From Flavobacterium sp. GT3R68 (lineage in GTDB: Bacteria; Bacteroidota; Bacteroidia; Flavobacteriales; Flavobacteriaceae), in assembly GCF_007109225.1 (NCBI RefSeq), contig NZ_VJZK01000001.1, forward strand, positions 204,725-268,724: 64,000 bases of DNA, given 5' to 3'. The notes beneath the pieces were generated by a model. That model made no database searches. It worked only from the letters and a program-made list of their open reading frames with translations, and had not been told where the DNA came from. This document shows positions 23,868 to 34,063 of this stretch, piece by piece (the first letter of the stretch is position 1; each line of letters begins with the position of its first letter). A program made the position numbers and the translations under genes.

Positions 23868-26255
23868 TTAATTGTTCTGTAAGGAAAAATAAAAAGTGGC
23901 GCCTCGGTCCACCTCGCCTTCTCCCCAAATCTTCCCGCCGTGCCTGTTTATGATCCGTTGGGCAATAGCCAGGCCAACGCCGGTTCCTTCAAATTCACTC
24001 ATGCTGTGCAGGCGTTGAAAAATACCGAAAATCTTATCATAATAAAGCATGTCAAATCCCGCGCCATTGTCTTTTACGTAATACACGATACTGCCGTTTT
24101 CTTTAAAGGAACCGATTTCGATTATCGATTTTTCCCTTTTGCTGGAGTATTTGATAGCATTGGACACGAGATTTATAACGACCTGTTTCAACATACTGCT
24201 GTCACCCTGGGCGTGTAAGAGCGGTTTAACATCCAATTCGATTTCCTGTTTGGGCGATTGGCTGAGTACCTCCTCCGTTACGGATTGTACCAGCGCATCC
24301 ATATCGACATCTACCTTGATAAAATTTTGTTTGCCCAGTCGGGAAAAAGCCAAAAGATCATCGATCAATTGCCCCATTTTTTTGGCATTGTTCATAATGA
24401 CATTCAGCGTATGCTGGCCGTCGGCGTCTATTTTATCGCCATAATCTTCCTTTAAAATCCGTGCATATCCATCGACAGCACGCAAGGGCGCTCGTAAATC
24501 ATGAGAAACCGAATACGAGAAAGATTCCAGTTCCTTGTTGACCGCCACCAATTCTGCGGTACGATCCGCCACTTTTTGCTCCAGATTCACATTCAGCTCA
24601 TGGATTTCTTCCTCTGCTTTTTTCCGTTCGGTGATATCTGTAGAAATGGTAAGAATCCCTTCCGGAACCGGCTGTATGTTTAACTCATACCAGCAACGGG
24701 AACCATCCGGATACACAAACTCATTTTCCATGTGATGGGTAGTCCTGTTAGCGAGACACTCATTGAAAACACGGAATAATTGAGTGTTTTCAACTCCCGG
24801 ATATTTTTCTGGCATCGTACTGCCGATCAAGTCTTCTTTTAAAAACCGTCCTTGATTTGCAGCGGCATTGTTGACATACGTATACCTAAAATCAGCATCA
24901 ATAATCTGCACCCCTTCCATCAGGTTGTCCAGCATGTTTTTGAAATATACCTCTTTACCAATTACTTCCCGGGTACGCTCTTCGACCCTTTTTTCCAAAT
25001 TCTCGTTGAGTTCCTTAATTTCGGCTTCCGCTTTTTTTCGGGCTGTTATATTGACCAATGCGGCAATAAGGCAGATTTGGTTGTCAATTTCCATTTTTTC
25101 GATGGAATAGAAGATATCAATCTTTTTACCATCGGCTTTTCTGATTTGTAATTCAATATCTTTTCCGCTCCCACCCGTTTTTTTAACCTGTTCCATCATC
25201 TTATTCCGTTCGACCGCGCGGACGATATTGACGTCCACCGATTTTCTTCCAATAATATCTTCCTGCCTAAAACCTGTCATATCGCAAAAAGCATCATTTA
25301 CATATAAAAATCGGCCATCCTCGAATTTGGTAATGGACATCGCAATCGGACTTTGATTGAACATTTTAGAGAACTTATCATTTGATTTCTGAAGCAGGTC
25401 TTCCGCCCTCATTCTCGCCTTGAATGTCCGTACGATAATGAAAAACAAACCCACAAGAACAAGGATGATAATCACCTGAAAAAAGGTAATCATCCGATTG
25501 AAATTTTCAATTCCTGCCTGATTGTTCTCTTTCTGCATTTCATTCATGATGAAATTGGTATTGCTTTTATTGAACGCAAAAAACAAAATGAGCAAAATCA
25601 GAACGACTACACCAAAACCCCCACCTACTTTCTTTTCAAAAGAGAATTTCAAATACCGGAGTTCCGGAGAAAAAAACGTGCCAATACATAAAGCGATGAA
25701 AGCAATTGCCGACAACATTGCCATTTTAGCTATCGAAGAAATGTCATTGAGATAATTGTTCCCAAAAACAAAACTCAACAGCGAAAGGAGTGAGAAAGAC
25801 AAAATCAAGAACAAGACCAACTGCACGTAAGGATGTGATTTTTGGTTTCTGATAAATAGCATCGCCGCACCAAACAAAAAAAACGATAAGGATGTATTGG
25901 GACTCATTCTTCCGGGGGTTGAAGTAGCTACGGCATCTGTTCCTTCCTTCCACAACAATTCATCGATACCCAAATGCAGGCCGGTCAGGTATTGAAAAAA
26001 AGTCAGGAGTCCGACAACCGAAACGATGGCAAAACAAAATTTGGTTACCCCTATTGCCTTTTTGCGGATATGGAATAATAAAGCGCTCCCCGACATTAAA
26101 AAACACAACGCCGAATTGAATTTCATCGAAACCATGTGCGGCAGCACACTTTTAAAAAGTGTAATGTCAAAAAACCATCCTATCAGGCCAAGACAGCTGA
26201 TTGCAATTGTGGAAATTGCTGCAGTTTCCGCTATGTATCTTTTAAATAAGGTCAT
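23868..26255 (-). CDS. Membrane PAS-domain sensor histidine kinase
   Basis: Sensor kinase of 795 residues. The N-terminal third (about 1-275) has roughly eight hydrophobic segments and no large periplasmic domain, so it likely senses a membrane or intracellular cue. Two PAS/PAC modules follow (about 290-410 and 435-555), joined by coiled-coil EIKELNENLEKRVEERTRE-type linkers. The DHp domain carries the phospho-acceptor His585 in SYSVSHDLRAPLRA; the ATP domain shows NLVSNAIKYS (N-box), DNGAGFDM (G1) and EGTGVGLAI (G2). It is co-oriented with, and just upstream of, two receiver proteins. Confidence 0.93.
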   Translation of the reverse strand: MTLFKRYIAETAAISTIAISCLGLIGWFFDITLFKSVLPHMVSMKFNSALCFLMSGSALLFHIRKKAIGVTKFCFAIVSVVGLLTFFQYLTGLHLGIDELLWKEGTDAVATSTPGRMSPNTSLSFFLFGAAMLFIRNQKSHPYVQLVLFLILSFSLLSLLSFVFGNNYLNDISSIAKMAMLSAIAFIALCIGTFFSPELRYLKFSFEKKVGGGFGVVVLILLILFFAFNKSNTNFIMNEMQKENNQAGIENFNRMITFFQVIIILVLVGLFFIIVRTFKARMRAEDLLQKSNDKFSKMFNQSPIAMSITKFEDGRFLYVNDAFCDMTGFRQEDIIGRKSVDVNIVRAVERNKMMEQVKKTGGSGKDIELQIRKADGKKIDIFYSIEKMEIDNQICLIAALVNITARKKAEAEIKELNENLEKRVEERTREVIGKEVYFKNMLDNLMEGVQIIDADFRYTYVNNAAANQGRFLKEDLIGSTMPEKYPGVENTQLFRVFNECLANRTTHHMENEFVYPDGSRCWYELNIQPVPEGILTISTDITERKKAEEEIHELNVNLEQKVADRTAELVAVNKELESFSYSVSHDLRAPLRAVDGYARILKEDYGDKIDADGQHTLNVIMNNAKKMGQLIDDLLAFSRLGKQNFIKVDVDMDALVQSVTEEVLSQSPKQEIELDVKPLLHAQGDSSMLKQVVINLVSNAIKYSSKREKSIIEIGSFKENGSIVYYVKDNGAGFDMLYYDKIFGIFQRLHSMSEFEGTGVGLAIAQRIINRHGGKIWGEGEVDRGATFYFSLQNN

Positions 26256-26443
26256 TAGGACTGGCTTAAATTACACACTGCAATTAAATCGGGGACTTTT
26301 TAATATCTGAATTAATCCAACTTCGCGAACGTTTTGTTCTGGTGTCTGACTATATGTGGGACTATTTGGGTCAAAGTACTAAAATAGTGAATATTTTCCT
26401 TCAATTAACGAAATGCTGAAAATTATTAAAAAAATATCGGCGC

Positions 26444-26472
26444 AAAAAAATGGCCGCTAAGTTAGCAGCCAT
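26444..26472 (-). terminator. Terminator for dusB
   Basis: On the minus strand ATGGCtGCT pairs with AGCgGCCAT, followed by seven T residues, 20 bp beyond the dusB stop. Confidence 0.75.
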
Positions 26473-26492
26473 ATTATATAATCCTTTAAGTT

Positions 26493-27494
26493 TTAATGTT
26501 GTTTTACAAACTGATAATCCGAATAAACGTCCTGTATCAAATCCAACATTTTAAACAAACTTTCCGCATCGTTGAGTGTAACCAACTGTTGGCGGTATTC
26601 CTTAAAACCGTGAATTCCCTTAAAATAATTGGTATAATGACGGCGCATCTCCACAATCCCGACGTGTTCGCCTTTCCATTCCATTGCCCAGGTCAGGTGA
26701 TTACGGGCCGCCTCTACTCTATCAGTAATAGTTGGTGCCGGCAGATGCTCTCCGGTTTTGAAGTAATGCTTGATTTCATCAAAAATCCAAGGATACCCAA
26801 TAGCGGCACGGCCGATCATCATGCCATCGAGACCGAAACGGTTTTTATATTCCAATGCTTTTTCAGGGCTGTCAATATCGCCGTTTCCGAAAATAGGCAT
26901 GGTTATTCTGGGATTGTTTTTTACTCTTTCGACATGTGTCCAATCGGAATGTCCTTTATACATCTGGGCGCGGGTTCTGGCATGCACGGTTAATGCCTGC
27001 ACCCCAATATCCTGCAACCGTTCGGCCACCTCATCAATGTTGATGGAGTTTTCGTCCCAACCCAAGCGGGTCTTTACCGTAACCGGAAGGTGCGTGCTTT
27101 TGATAACCGCCTTGGTCAGACGAACCATTAAATCCACATCTTTCAAAACTCCTGCTCCGGCACCTTTGCAGACCACTTTTTTTACGGGACAGCCAAAATT
27201 GATATCGACCAAATCGGGGTTGACCGCTTCGACGATTTTGGCCGAAAGTGCCATAGCATCTTCATCCCCGCCAAAAATCTGGATTCCAATCGGGCGTTCA
27301 TAATCAAAAATATCAAGCTTCTTGCGGCTTTTGACTGCATCACGAATTAACCCTTCAGACGAAATGAATTCCGAGTACATCAAATCGGCGCCATGCTGTT
27401 TGCACAGGCGGCGAAACGGGGGGTCGCTCACATCCTCCATCGGAGCGAGCAATAAAGGGAAATCCGGTAATTCTATGTTGCCAATCTTGACCAT
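26493..27494 (-). CDS. dusB: tRNA-dihydrouridine synthase B-type
   Basis: FMN-dependent reductase that converts uridine to dihydrouridine in the tRNA D-loop. At 333 residues it has the TIM-barrel start LLLAPMEDVSDPPFRRL, the catalytic Cys102 in NFGCPVKKV and the FMN phosphate motif GNGDI, then GLDGMMIGRAAIGYPW. The C-terminal helical tRNA-binding domain is complete. The gene is divergent from lepA across a 410-bp gap, and a TAATTTTG -7 element sits just upstream of its ATG. Confidence 0.94.
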   Translation of the reverse strand: MVKIGNIELPDFPLLLAPMEDVSDPPFRRLCKQHGADLMYSEFISSEGLIRDAVKSRKKLDIFDYERPIGIQIFGGDEDAMALSAKIVEAVNPDLVDINFGCPVKKVVCKGAGAGVLKDVDLMVRLTKAVIKSTHLPVTVKTRLGWDENSINIDEVAERLQDIGVQALTVHARTRAQMYKGHSDWTHVERVKNNPRITMPIFGNGDIDSPEKALEYKNRFGLDGMMIGRAAIGYPWIFDEIKHYFKTGEHLPAPTITDRVEAARNHLTWAMEWKGEHVGIVEMRRHYTNYFKGIHGFKEYRQQLVTLNDAESLFKMLDLIQDVYSDYQFVKQH

Positions 27495-27510
27495 CTGCTG
27501 TATTTTGGTG

Positions 27511-27518
27511 CAAAATTA
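27511..27518 (-). promoter_or_regulatory. -7 element TAATTTTG for dusB
   Basis: Exact TAnnTTTG followed by CACC on the minus strand, the same downstream bases seen at rbfA and glyS, but with 12 further bases before the ATG. Confidence 0.45.
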
Positions 27519-27707
27519 CGCTTTTTTAGCCGAAATTGGAAAAGAGAAGCTTTAACTATAAATGGATTAGCTTGTTTCGTCATCGACAAGTTTTAATTGC
27601 GAGTTCGGAACCCCTGTTGAAGGTGAAAATCTTGCCTGCTTTATGGAGGAAAACTGTTTGTTTCTGAAATCTAACTACAGGAATTTCTCAGATTAAAACT
27701 TGGGGCT
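27519..27707. other. Intergenic region with no gene seen
   Basis: Part of the 410-bp gap between divergent dusB and lepA. No open frame or convincing structure is seen between the dusB promoter and the lepA promoter. Confidence 0.5.
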
Positions 27708-27736
27708 TTGAAACTGTTGAATTTAAACTATATTTG
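27708..27736 (+). promoter_or_regulatory. Promoter TTG-N18-TATATTTG for lepA
   Basis: Both elements match the Bacteroidetes consensus with 18-bp spacing. The transcript would have a leader of about 160 bases containing the large hairpin element that follows. Confidence 0.5.
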
Positions 27737-27785
27737 CAGATTAATCACTACCTTTAGTGATAGCCCGCGTTAGATTTGACGACAA

Positions 27786-27890
27786 AGATTGATTGCGTTA
27801 GGGATTGCAGTGGAAATCCTTTTGTTTTTCCTTTAAAAACAAAAGATTGCAACGGAAAGCCCGACCCTTGTGGTAACGCCCAAAAAAAAA
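27786..27890 (+). repeat. Large hairpin element in the lepA leader (related repeat type)
   Basis: GCGTTA near the start pairs with TAACGC at the end; AGGG pairs with CCCT inside; the centre is a perfect TTTTGTTTTT/AAAAACAAAA hairpin. The words AAATCC-hairpin-GATTGCAACGGAAAG echo GGCATCC-hairpin-GATAGAGCGGA of the element at 39565, whose inner hairpin is almost the same. It is probably a second subfamily of the same dispersed element. Confidence 0.6.
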
Positions 27891-27904
27891 GACAAAGAAC
27901 GAAG

Positions 27905-29701
27905 ATGAAGAATATTAGAAATTTTTGCATAATTGCGCATATTGACCACGGAAAAAGCACCCTGGCCGACCGATTGCTGGGCGCGACCCAAACCGTAACG
28001 GCCCGTGAGGAAAAAGCACAATTGCTGGACAACATGGATTTGGAACGGGAACGTGGGATTACAATCAAGAGTCACGCAATCCAGATGGAATACACGTATA
28101 AAGGGGAGGATTATATCCTGAACCTGATTGATACTCCCGGTCACGTGGATTTCTCGTATGAGGTTTCGCGTTCGATTGCGGCCTGTGAAGGAGCGCTTTT
28201 GATTGTTGATGCTGCACAAAGTATTCAGGCGCAAACTATTTCGAATTTGTATCTGGCTTTGGAAAACGACCTTGAAATTATTCCAATTTTAAATAAAGTG
28301 GATTTACCGAGCGCCAACCCGGAGGAAGTGAGCGATGATATCGTTGATTTATTGGGTTGCAAATTAGAGGAAATCATCCATGCTTCGGGTAAGACCGGCT
28401 TGGGTGTCGAAAATATCCTGGCCGCCATTATTGAGCGTATCCCTCCTCCGAAAGGAAATGTTGACGAGCCGTTACAGGCCCTGATTTTTGATTCGCACTA
28501 CAATCCGTTCCGCGGTATTGAAGTTATTTTCCGTGTCAAAAACGGACAAATCAAAAAAGGCCAGAAGATTAAATTCATGGCTACCGGAAATGAGTATTTT
28601 GCAGATGAGATTGGAACCCTGAAACTGAATCAGGTTCCGAAACAGGTCATTTCGGCCGGTGATGTAGGCTATCTGATTTCGGGAATCAAAGAAGCTAAAG
28701 AAGTAAAAGTAGGTGATACACTGACCGATGCGAAAACACCAACCACCAATATGATCAAAGGTTTTGAAGATGTAAAACCAATGGTTTTTGCCGGAATTTA
28801 CCCAGTGGACACCGAAGATTATGAAGAGCTTCGAAATTCGATGGAAAAACTGCAGCTAAATGATGCTTCTTTGGTATTCTTACCGGAAAGCTCGGCAGCA
28901 TTAGGATTTGGTTTCCGTTGCGGATTCTTGGGAATGCTACATATGGAAATTATCCAGGAACGTCTGGAACGCGAGTTTAACATGACGGTAATCACGACTG
29001 TACCCAACGTATCGTATTTGGCTTACACCAAAAAAGATCCGGAAGTGGGCTTGGTAGTGAACAACCCTACTGACTTACCGGAACCTTCCAAATTAGACCA
29101 CGTAGAAGAACCTTATATCAAAGCGACCATTATCACCAAAGCGGATTTTGTGGGTAACGTCATGTCGTTGTGTATCGAAAAAAGAGGATTGATTACCAAC
29201 CAAACGTATTTGACAACCGAACGTGTGGAATTGACCTTTGACATGCCTTTGGCGGAAATTGTATTTGATTTTTATGACCGATTGAAAACGGTTTCCAAAG
29301 GATATGCGTCTTTTGATTATGCACCAATTGGCATGAGAACTTCGAATCTGGTGAAAGTGGATATTCTTTTGAATGCCACCATTGTAGATGCGCTTTCTTC
29401 CCTGATACATGTGGACAATGCGTACCATATTGGAAAGAAGATGTGTGAGAAGCTGAAAGAACTGATTCCGCGCCAGCAATTTGATATTCCGATTCAGGCT
29501 GCAATCGGGGTGAAAGTAATTTCGAGAGAAACCATAAAGGCCTTGCGTAAGGATGTTACTGCCAAATGTTATGGAGGTGATATTTCACGTAAGCGTAAAT
29601 TATTGGAAAAACAGAAAAAAGGTAAAAAACGAATGCGGCAGGTAGGAAATGTCGAAATCCCTCAAGAAGCCTTCATGGCGGTTTTAAAACTGAACGATTA
29701 A
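27905..29701 (+). CDS. lepA: Elongation factor 4 (back-translocating GTPase)
   Basis: Ribosome-associated translational GTPase of 598 residues, the normal length. G1 motif AHIDHGKST (11-19), G3 DTPGH and G4 NKVD are intact, followed by the EF-G-like domains and the LepA-specific C-terminal domain ending in a basic [20 protein letters not shown] stretch. The frame is open upstream to 27776, but those 43 codons are a translation of the hairpin element; the family start [17 protein letters not shown] begins at 27905. It probably has its own promoter at 27708. Confidence 0.96.
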   Translation: MKNIRNFCIIAHIDHGKSTLADRLLGATQTVTAREEKAQLLDNMDLERERGITIKSHAIQMEYTYKGEDYILNLIDTPGHVDFSYEVSRSIAACEGALLIVDAAQSIQAQTISNLYLALENDLEIIPILNKVDLPSANPEEVSDDIVDLLGCKLEEIIHASGKTGLGVENILAAIIERIPPPKGNVDEPLQALIFDSHYNPFRGIEVIFRVKNGQIKKGQKIKFMATGNEYFADEIGTLKLNQVPKQVISAGDVGYLISGIKEAKEVKVGDTLTDAKTPTTNMIKGFEDVKPMVFAGIYPVDTEDYEELRNSMEKLQLNDASLVFLPESSAALGFGFRCGFLGMLHMEIIQERLEREFNMTVITTVPNVSYLAYTKKDPEVGLVVNNPTDLPEPSKLDHVEEPYIKATIITKADFVGNVMSLCIEKRGLITNQTYLTTERVELTFDMPLAEIVFDFYDRLKTVSKGYASFDYAPIGMRTSNLVKVDILLNATIVDALSSLIHVDNAYHIGKKMCEKLKELIPRQQFDIPIQAAIGVKVISRETIKALRKDVTAKCYGGDISRKRKLLEKQKKGKKRMRQVGNVEIPQEAFMAVLKLND

Positions 29702-29720
29702 AAAATCCACTACATATAAG

Positions 29721-29752
29721 AAACCCGATAATGTACTTTGTCGGGTTTTTTT
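29721..29752 (+). terminator. Rho-independent terminator
   Basis: AAACCCGA and TCGGGTTT around TAATGTACTTTG, then T-run, 19 bp after lepA. Confidence 0.75.
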
Positions 29753-29921
29753 ATGGGCAGAAAGCAACCTCGGTTTGTTGCGCTATTATTCGCTTTTTGA
29801 AGTAAATATGTAATTAAAGCACAATGATTGCAGCAATGTTTTCAGAATCAAAAATAAATTAATTAAAAATGTCAAAATTATTTTTAAATATTTCGTACTT
29901 TTAGTTGTATATAACTAATAT

Positions 29922-32900
29922 ATGAGGAATTCTCTATCTCTCCTTCTTTTATTATTTTCTATTGTTTCGTTTTCGCAGGGAATCGTTGTAGATACTACTG
30001 CCTTAAGCATTCCTCAATTAGTGGAGAATCAGCTGATGCCAAACTCATGTTCCGATGAATCTAATTTTGTGTTTTCTTCCCATCGCAGCATCGGACAATT
30101 TACCAATACAAATCCATCTTTTCCTTTTGCAAACGGCGTTATCATCCGAAACGGAATCGCAAAATACACCGAAGGGCCTTACAATGCAACGAATGAAAGC
30201 AGCCAGATAAATAATGCCGGAGATGCCGACCTACAAGCAGTAAGTAATAGTAACGGACAAACGGCCCCAATTATCGATGCGGCTTTTCTTCAGTTCGATT
30301 TTACCCCTCTATCGAGTAATTTTAGCTTCGAATTCCTGTTTGCCTCAAACGAATATGGAGAATATCAATGCGGCTTCAGTGATGTATTTATTTTTTTACT
30401 GACTGATTTAACTAGTGGCACTACTACAAATCTTGCCGTTATTCCCGGAACGACAACGCCTGTTTCGGTATTAAACATCCGTGATGCTGCGTACAATTCT
30501 TCGTGCATTTCCGCGAATCCAAATTTGTTTTCCAGATACAACGTTACTAATCCGGCAGGATCGGCCATTAATATGAGGGGGCAGACAGTGCTGCTGAGCG
30601 CTACTTCTCCTGTAATTCCTAACCGGACGTATCGTATAAAATTAGCTATCGGGGATTATAACGACACCAATTATGATTCCGCTGTTTTTATCAAAGGTGG
30701 AAGCTTTAACACCACGACGAATTTAGGCCCTGATCAGGCTATGTGCCAAGGGGAAAGCTTTATTCTTAATAGCGGACTTGGCCCTCAGTATACCTATGAA
30801 TGGACATTAAACAATACTGTTCTGATCAATGAAACCAATGCGACATTGACTGTAACCCAACCGGGAACCTATGGCGTGAAAGCTACCACGGCGGGATGTG
30901 AAATCACAGATCAAATCGTTTTTTCGGACCTGCAAACTAATACCCCGGTGGATGTAAAGGTCTGCAACAAGGGACAAGCCACATATCAATTCGACCTGAC
31001 TACCAACAATCTTACTAGTTTGGGTATTGATCCGGCAAATTATTCCATCATGTATTTTGCCAATCTGGCGAATGCAAATGCTAACGGACCACAAATACCG
31101 GCAGGACAATTAAATTCCTACACCAGCGCAGGGAATCAGACTATCTACATTAAAGTCACCCATCTGTCTAATGGAAATTTTATTTGCGATAATTTACTTT
31201 CCTTTCGGTTAGTGGTAAAACCAAATGTAACCGCCACCGCTCCTCCTCCATTACGATTTTGCAGTAATACCAGTGTGCCGGTAAATTTACTGGCTCAGAA
31301 CACTCCAATTCTAAATGGACAAAGCCAGGCAGACTTCATCTTAACTTATTTTACCTCGCAATCGGATGCTCAAAACAATACCAATGCAATTGCGAGCCCA
31401 AATTTATATCCAATAACTCCTGCCCAATCCCCTCAAACCTTTTGGGTTCGGGTTGAGGAGAACTCAAGTTTAGGGTGTTTCACTATCGTTAGTTTTATTG
31501 TCAACGTTTTCCCTGAGCCTCTGGCAAGTGATATTGCTGATGTAATCGAATGCAGCAACTATACTTTACCTGCCATCGCCAATGGAAATTATTATACGGG
31601 CCCCAATGGAACCGGAACATTACTGAATGCGGGCGATGTCATCAGTACCAACGGTACCTACTATATTTATAGTGGGCCGTTAGCCCCTGGAAACTGTACC
31701 GCCCAAAATTCCTTTGTGGCGACTTTCATAGACGAACTGGATTTTGAAGATACGGCATGCGGTGAATATATAATTGCAGCTCAGCCTGCCGGCGATTTCT
31801 ATACAGGTGCCTCCGGAACGGGCACACTACTTACTCCGGGAACTGTATTAAGCACTAGTCAGACCATTTTTTATTATGGTGTTATTAATGGCGTAGTGTG
31901 TAGGGATGAAGCTTTGCCTATTACCGTTTTTCCATTACCTCCTGTAGACGACCCGGCTGATGTGATAACGTGCAATTCATATACATTGCCGGGACTTACA
32001 AACGGCAATTACTTTACAGGTTCTCGAGGTTCGGGAACCCCTTTAAACACCGGGGATTTAATTAGCACAACTCAGGATGTGTATGTTTTTGCCGATGATG
32101 GGACTTGTACCAATGAGAATGTCGTTACAATCAACATTATAGACCCTTCCATTTATCAACCTGTTGACGCTTGCGGGAGTTTCATTTTGCCTGCCATTAC
32201 GGTTGGGGGATATTTTGACCTACCTTCGGGTGGAGGGAATCCCATTCCAGCCGGAACCGCTATTATGAGTTCGCAGACGGTTTATTATTATGCAGTGGTA
32301 ACAGTAGGTGCAAACTGCACCGATAATTTAAATTATGCCATCACTATTTTTCCACTGCCACCTGTGGACACACCTCCGATTTATAGGCTGGAATGCCAAA
32401 GCTATACCTTACCTCAATTAACCAACGGAAATTACTTTACCGAAACCGGTGGCGTTGGACCTCTGAATGCCGGAGATATTATCACCACTTCACAAACAAT
32501 TTATATTTATGCAGTTGGCGGAGGTTGTACGAACGAGCATGCTTTTGAAGTAGAAATCAGGGAGCTTCCATTGGTTGACAGTTTTACCAATGTTTTTACC
32601 TGTAGTGATTTTACACTCCCTGCTTTAGTTAACGGAACCTATTATACAGCTATAGGCGGGCCAAGTGGGACAGGAAGCGCCATTGCTCCAGGCACGGTAA
32701 TTTCCACTTCACAAATTATTTACATTTACAATGAATGGCCCGACCTTACCACTTGCAGCAATGAATCCCGTTTTACAGTAGAAGCCAGCGGGGTTGAAGT
32801 AGGTACTTTTGCCGATGTTGCTATATGTGATAGTTACACCTTACGTCCATTAACTGTTGGGAATTACTATTCCCAGCCCGGAGGACTAGGGCCCTCGATT

Positions 32901-33974
32901 CCGCCCGGAACTGTCCTGACAAGCAGTCAAACAGTATATGTTTATGCTATCAAAGGCAACCGATTAACCTGTACCGACGAAGATGATTTTATCGTGTCCA
33001 TTTCACAGACTCCTAATGTAACGAGTCCGCCTGATATAGAAAAATGCGGGGATTACATTCTCCCTCCTTTGGCGGTAGGAAATTACTTCGCCGGCCCTAA
33101 CGGTACATTACCCACCTACGCAGCTGGTCAAAGCATTGCATCCAGCCAAACAATGTATGTGTATGCAGTATCGCCAACCAATCCGAATTGCTGGGATCAG
33201 GAAGACTTTAACATCGTTATTCATCCAATGAAAGATTTGGTTATCCGACCTGGCGTCATTTGCGTTGACTTTTTAACTGGCGAATTGCTTAGTCCGGCAC
33301 AATTAAATTCCGGTCTGAATCCCGCAATATATACTGTTGAATGGTACCTGAATGGCGTTTTGATAGCAACTGGACCGGATTTCACAGCGACTCAGGAAGG
33401 AACGTACGATGTTAAAATCATTAAAAATACACCCGACATTGGGGATGATTGTGGTTACAATACAACAACCGTTATTGTTGAGAAATCGAGTATCGCCATT
33501 GCAACCGCCACTGCCACCGGCGCTTTTGAAGAAAATATCGATATTATCGTAACTGTTACCGGAGGATTTGGCACTTATGTTTATCAATTGGGCGACGGAA
33601 ATTTTCAAACAGACAATGTATTTTACAATGTCCCATCAGGAGAACACATAATTACAATACGTGATACCAAAGGTGATTGCGGCGACATTCGGTTAACAGT
33701 GATCGTGTTACATTACCCCAACTATTTTACCCCTAACGGAGACAATTACCATGATACATGGAATATCCCTGATTTGGACGACCAGACCGCTGCAACCATA
33801 TTTATCTTTGACCGTTATGGTAAATTCTTAAAACAAATCAGTCCTGCCGGAGCGGGATGGGATGGCACTTTAAATGGGCAGCAACTTCCCTCTAGTGATT
33901 ATTGGTTTCAGGTCTTTTACAAAAATGAAGCAGGGGATCAGGAATTTCGGGCGCACTTCAGCCTTAAACGCTGA
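29922..33974 (+). CDS. Giant surface protein with choice-of-anchor L domain, eight repeats and T9SS type B tail
   Basis: Exported protein of 1350 residues. A signal peptide (1-18, ending SFSQ) precedes a choice-of-anchor L domain (about 40-260, with AFLQFDFTPLSSNFSFEFLF-like strands and FASNEYGEY). Ig-like and PKD-like sandwiches follow. Eight repeats of about 65-90 residues lie between about 540 and 1105, each patterned C-x2-YTLP-x5-GNYFT, a glycine turn, LNAGD, then SQTIYIYA. The C-terminus YFTPNGDNYHDTWNIPDL onward is the gliding-motility-associated type B sorting domain. It is expected to be an SprB-like adhesin or filament on the cell surface. No gliding genes lie alongside. Confidence 0.9.
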   Translation: MRNSLSLLLLLFSIVSFSQGIVVDTTALSIPQLVENQLMPNSCSDESNFVFSSHRSIGQFTNTNPSFPFANGVIIRNGIAKYTEGPYNATNESSQINNAGDADLQAVSNSNGQTAPIIDAAFLQFDFTPLSSNFSFEFLFASNEYGEYQCGFSDVFIFLLTDLTSGTTTNLAVIPGTTTPVSVLNIRDAAYNSSCISANPNLFSRYNVTNPAGSAINMRGQTVLLSATSPVIPNRTYRIKLAIGDYNDTNYDSAVFIKGGSFNTTTNLGPDQAMCQGESFILNSGLGPQYTYEWTLNNTVLINETNATLTVTQPGTYGVKATTAGCEITDQIVFSDLQTNTPVDVKVCNKGQATYQFDLTTNNLTSLGIDPANYSIMYFANLANANANGPQIPAGQLNSYTSAGNQTIYIKVTHLSNGNFICDNLLSFRLVVKPNVTATAPPPLRFCSNTSVPVNLLAQNTPILNGQSQADFILTYFTSQSDAQNNTNAIASPNLYPITPAQSPQTFWVRVEENSSLGCFTIVSFIVNVFPEPLASDIADVIECSNYTLPAIANGNYYTGPNGTGTLLNAGDVISTNGTYYIYSGPLAPGNCTAQNSFVATFIDELDFEDTACGEYIIAAQPAGDFYTGASGTGTLLTPGTVLSTSQTIFYYGVINGVVCRDEALPITVFPLPPVDDPADVITCNSYTLPGLTNGNYFTGSRGSGTPLNTGDLISTTQDVYVFADDGTCTNENVVTINIIDPSIYQPVDACGSFILPAITVGGYFDLPSGGGNPIPAGTAIMSSQTVYYYAVVTVGANCTDNLNYAITIFPLPPVDTPPIYRLECQSYTLPQLTNGNYFTETGGVGPLNAGDIITTSQTIYIYAVGGGCTNEHAFEVEIRELPLVDSFTNVFTCSDFTLPALVNGTYYTAIGGPSGTGSAIAPGTVISTSQIIYIYNEWPDLTTCSNESRFTVEASGVEVGTFADVAICDSYTLRPLTVGNYYSQPGGLGPSIPPGTVLTSSQTVYVYAIKGNRLTCTDEDDFIVSISQTPNVTSPPDIEKCGDYILPPLAVGNYFAGPNGTLPTYAAGQSIASSQTMYVYAVSPTNPNCWDQEDFNIVIHPMKDLVIRPGVICVDFLTGELLSPAQLNSGLNPAIYTVEWYLNGVLIATGPDFTATQEGTYDVKIIKNTPDIGDDCGYNTTTVIVEKSSIAIATATATGAFEENIDIIVTVTGGFGTYVYQLGDGNFQTDNVFYNVPSGEHIITIRDTKGDCGDIRLTVIVLHYPNYFTPNGDNYHDTWNIPDLDDQTAATIFIFDRYGKFLKQISPAGAGWDGTLNGQQLPSSDYWFQVFYKNEAGDQEFRAHFSLKR
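31530..33250 (+). repeat. Eight degenerate intragenic repeats
   Basis: Eight protein-level repeats, each opening with a cysteine and YTLP or a variant and closing with SQT-x-YxYA. DNA identity between copies is modest, so these are older than the duplication in the metalloprotease gene. Confidence 0.8.
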
Positions 33975-34037
33975 TATAACGATTCGGATGAAAAAAAACG
34001 ACTCCCTTTTATATGATATAAACTTGTACATCTTTCG

Positions 34038-34045
34038 TACCTTTG
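34038..34045 (+). promoter_or_regulatory. -7 element TACCTTTG for thiL
   Basis: Exact TAnnTTTG, 18 bp before the ATG at 34064. The TTG inside it is also an in-frame codon of the longer frame, another reason to prefer the ATG start. Confidence 0.4.
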
Positions 34046-34063
34046 CCGCTCAGATTTTATAAA

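Noticed and set aside
27776..27904. 43-codon N-terminal extension of LepA
   Set aside because: It is a translation of the hairpin element in the leader; the family start MKNIRNF and normal length begin at 27905.
31530..33250. CRISPR-like or satellite array
   Set aside because: The repetition is at protein level within one open frame, with no constant-length spacers.
33975..34063. TPP riboswitch before thiL
   Set aside because: The gap is 89 bp and lacks recognisable Thi-box words such as CUGAGA.
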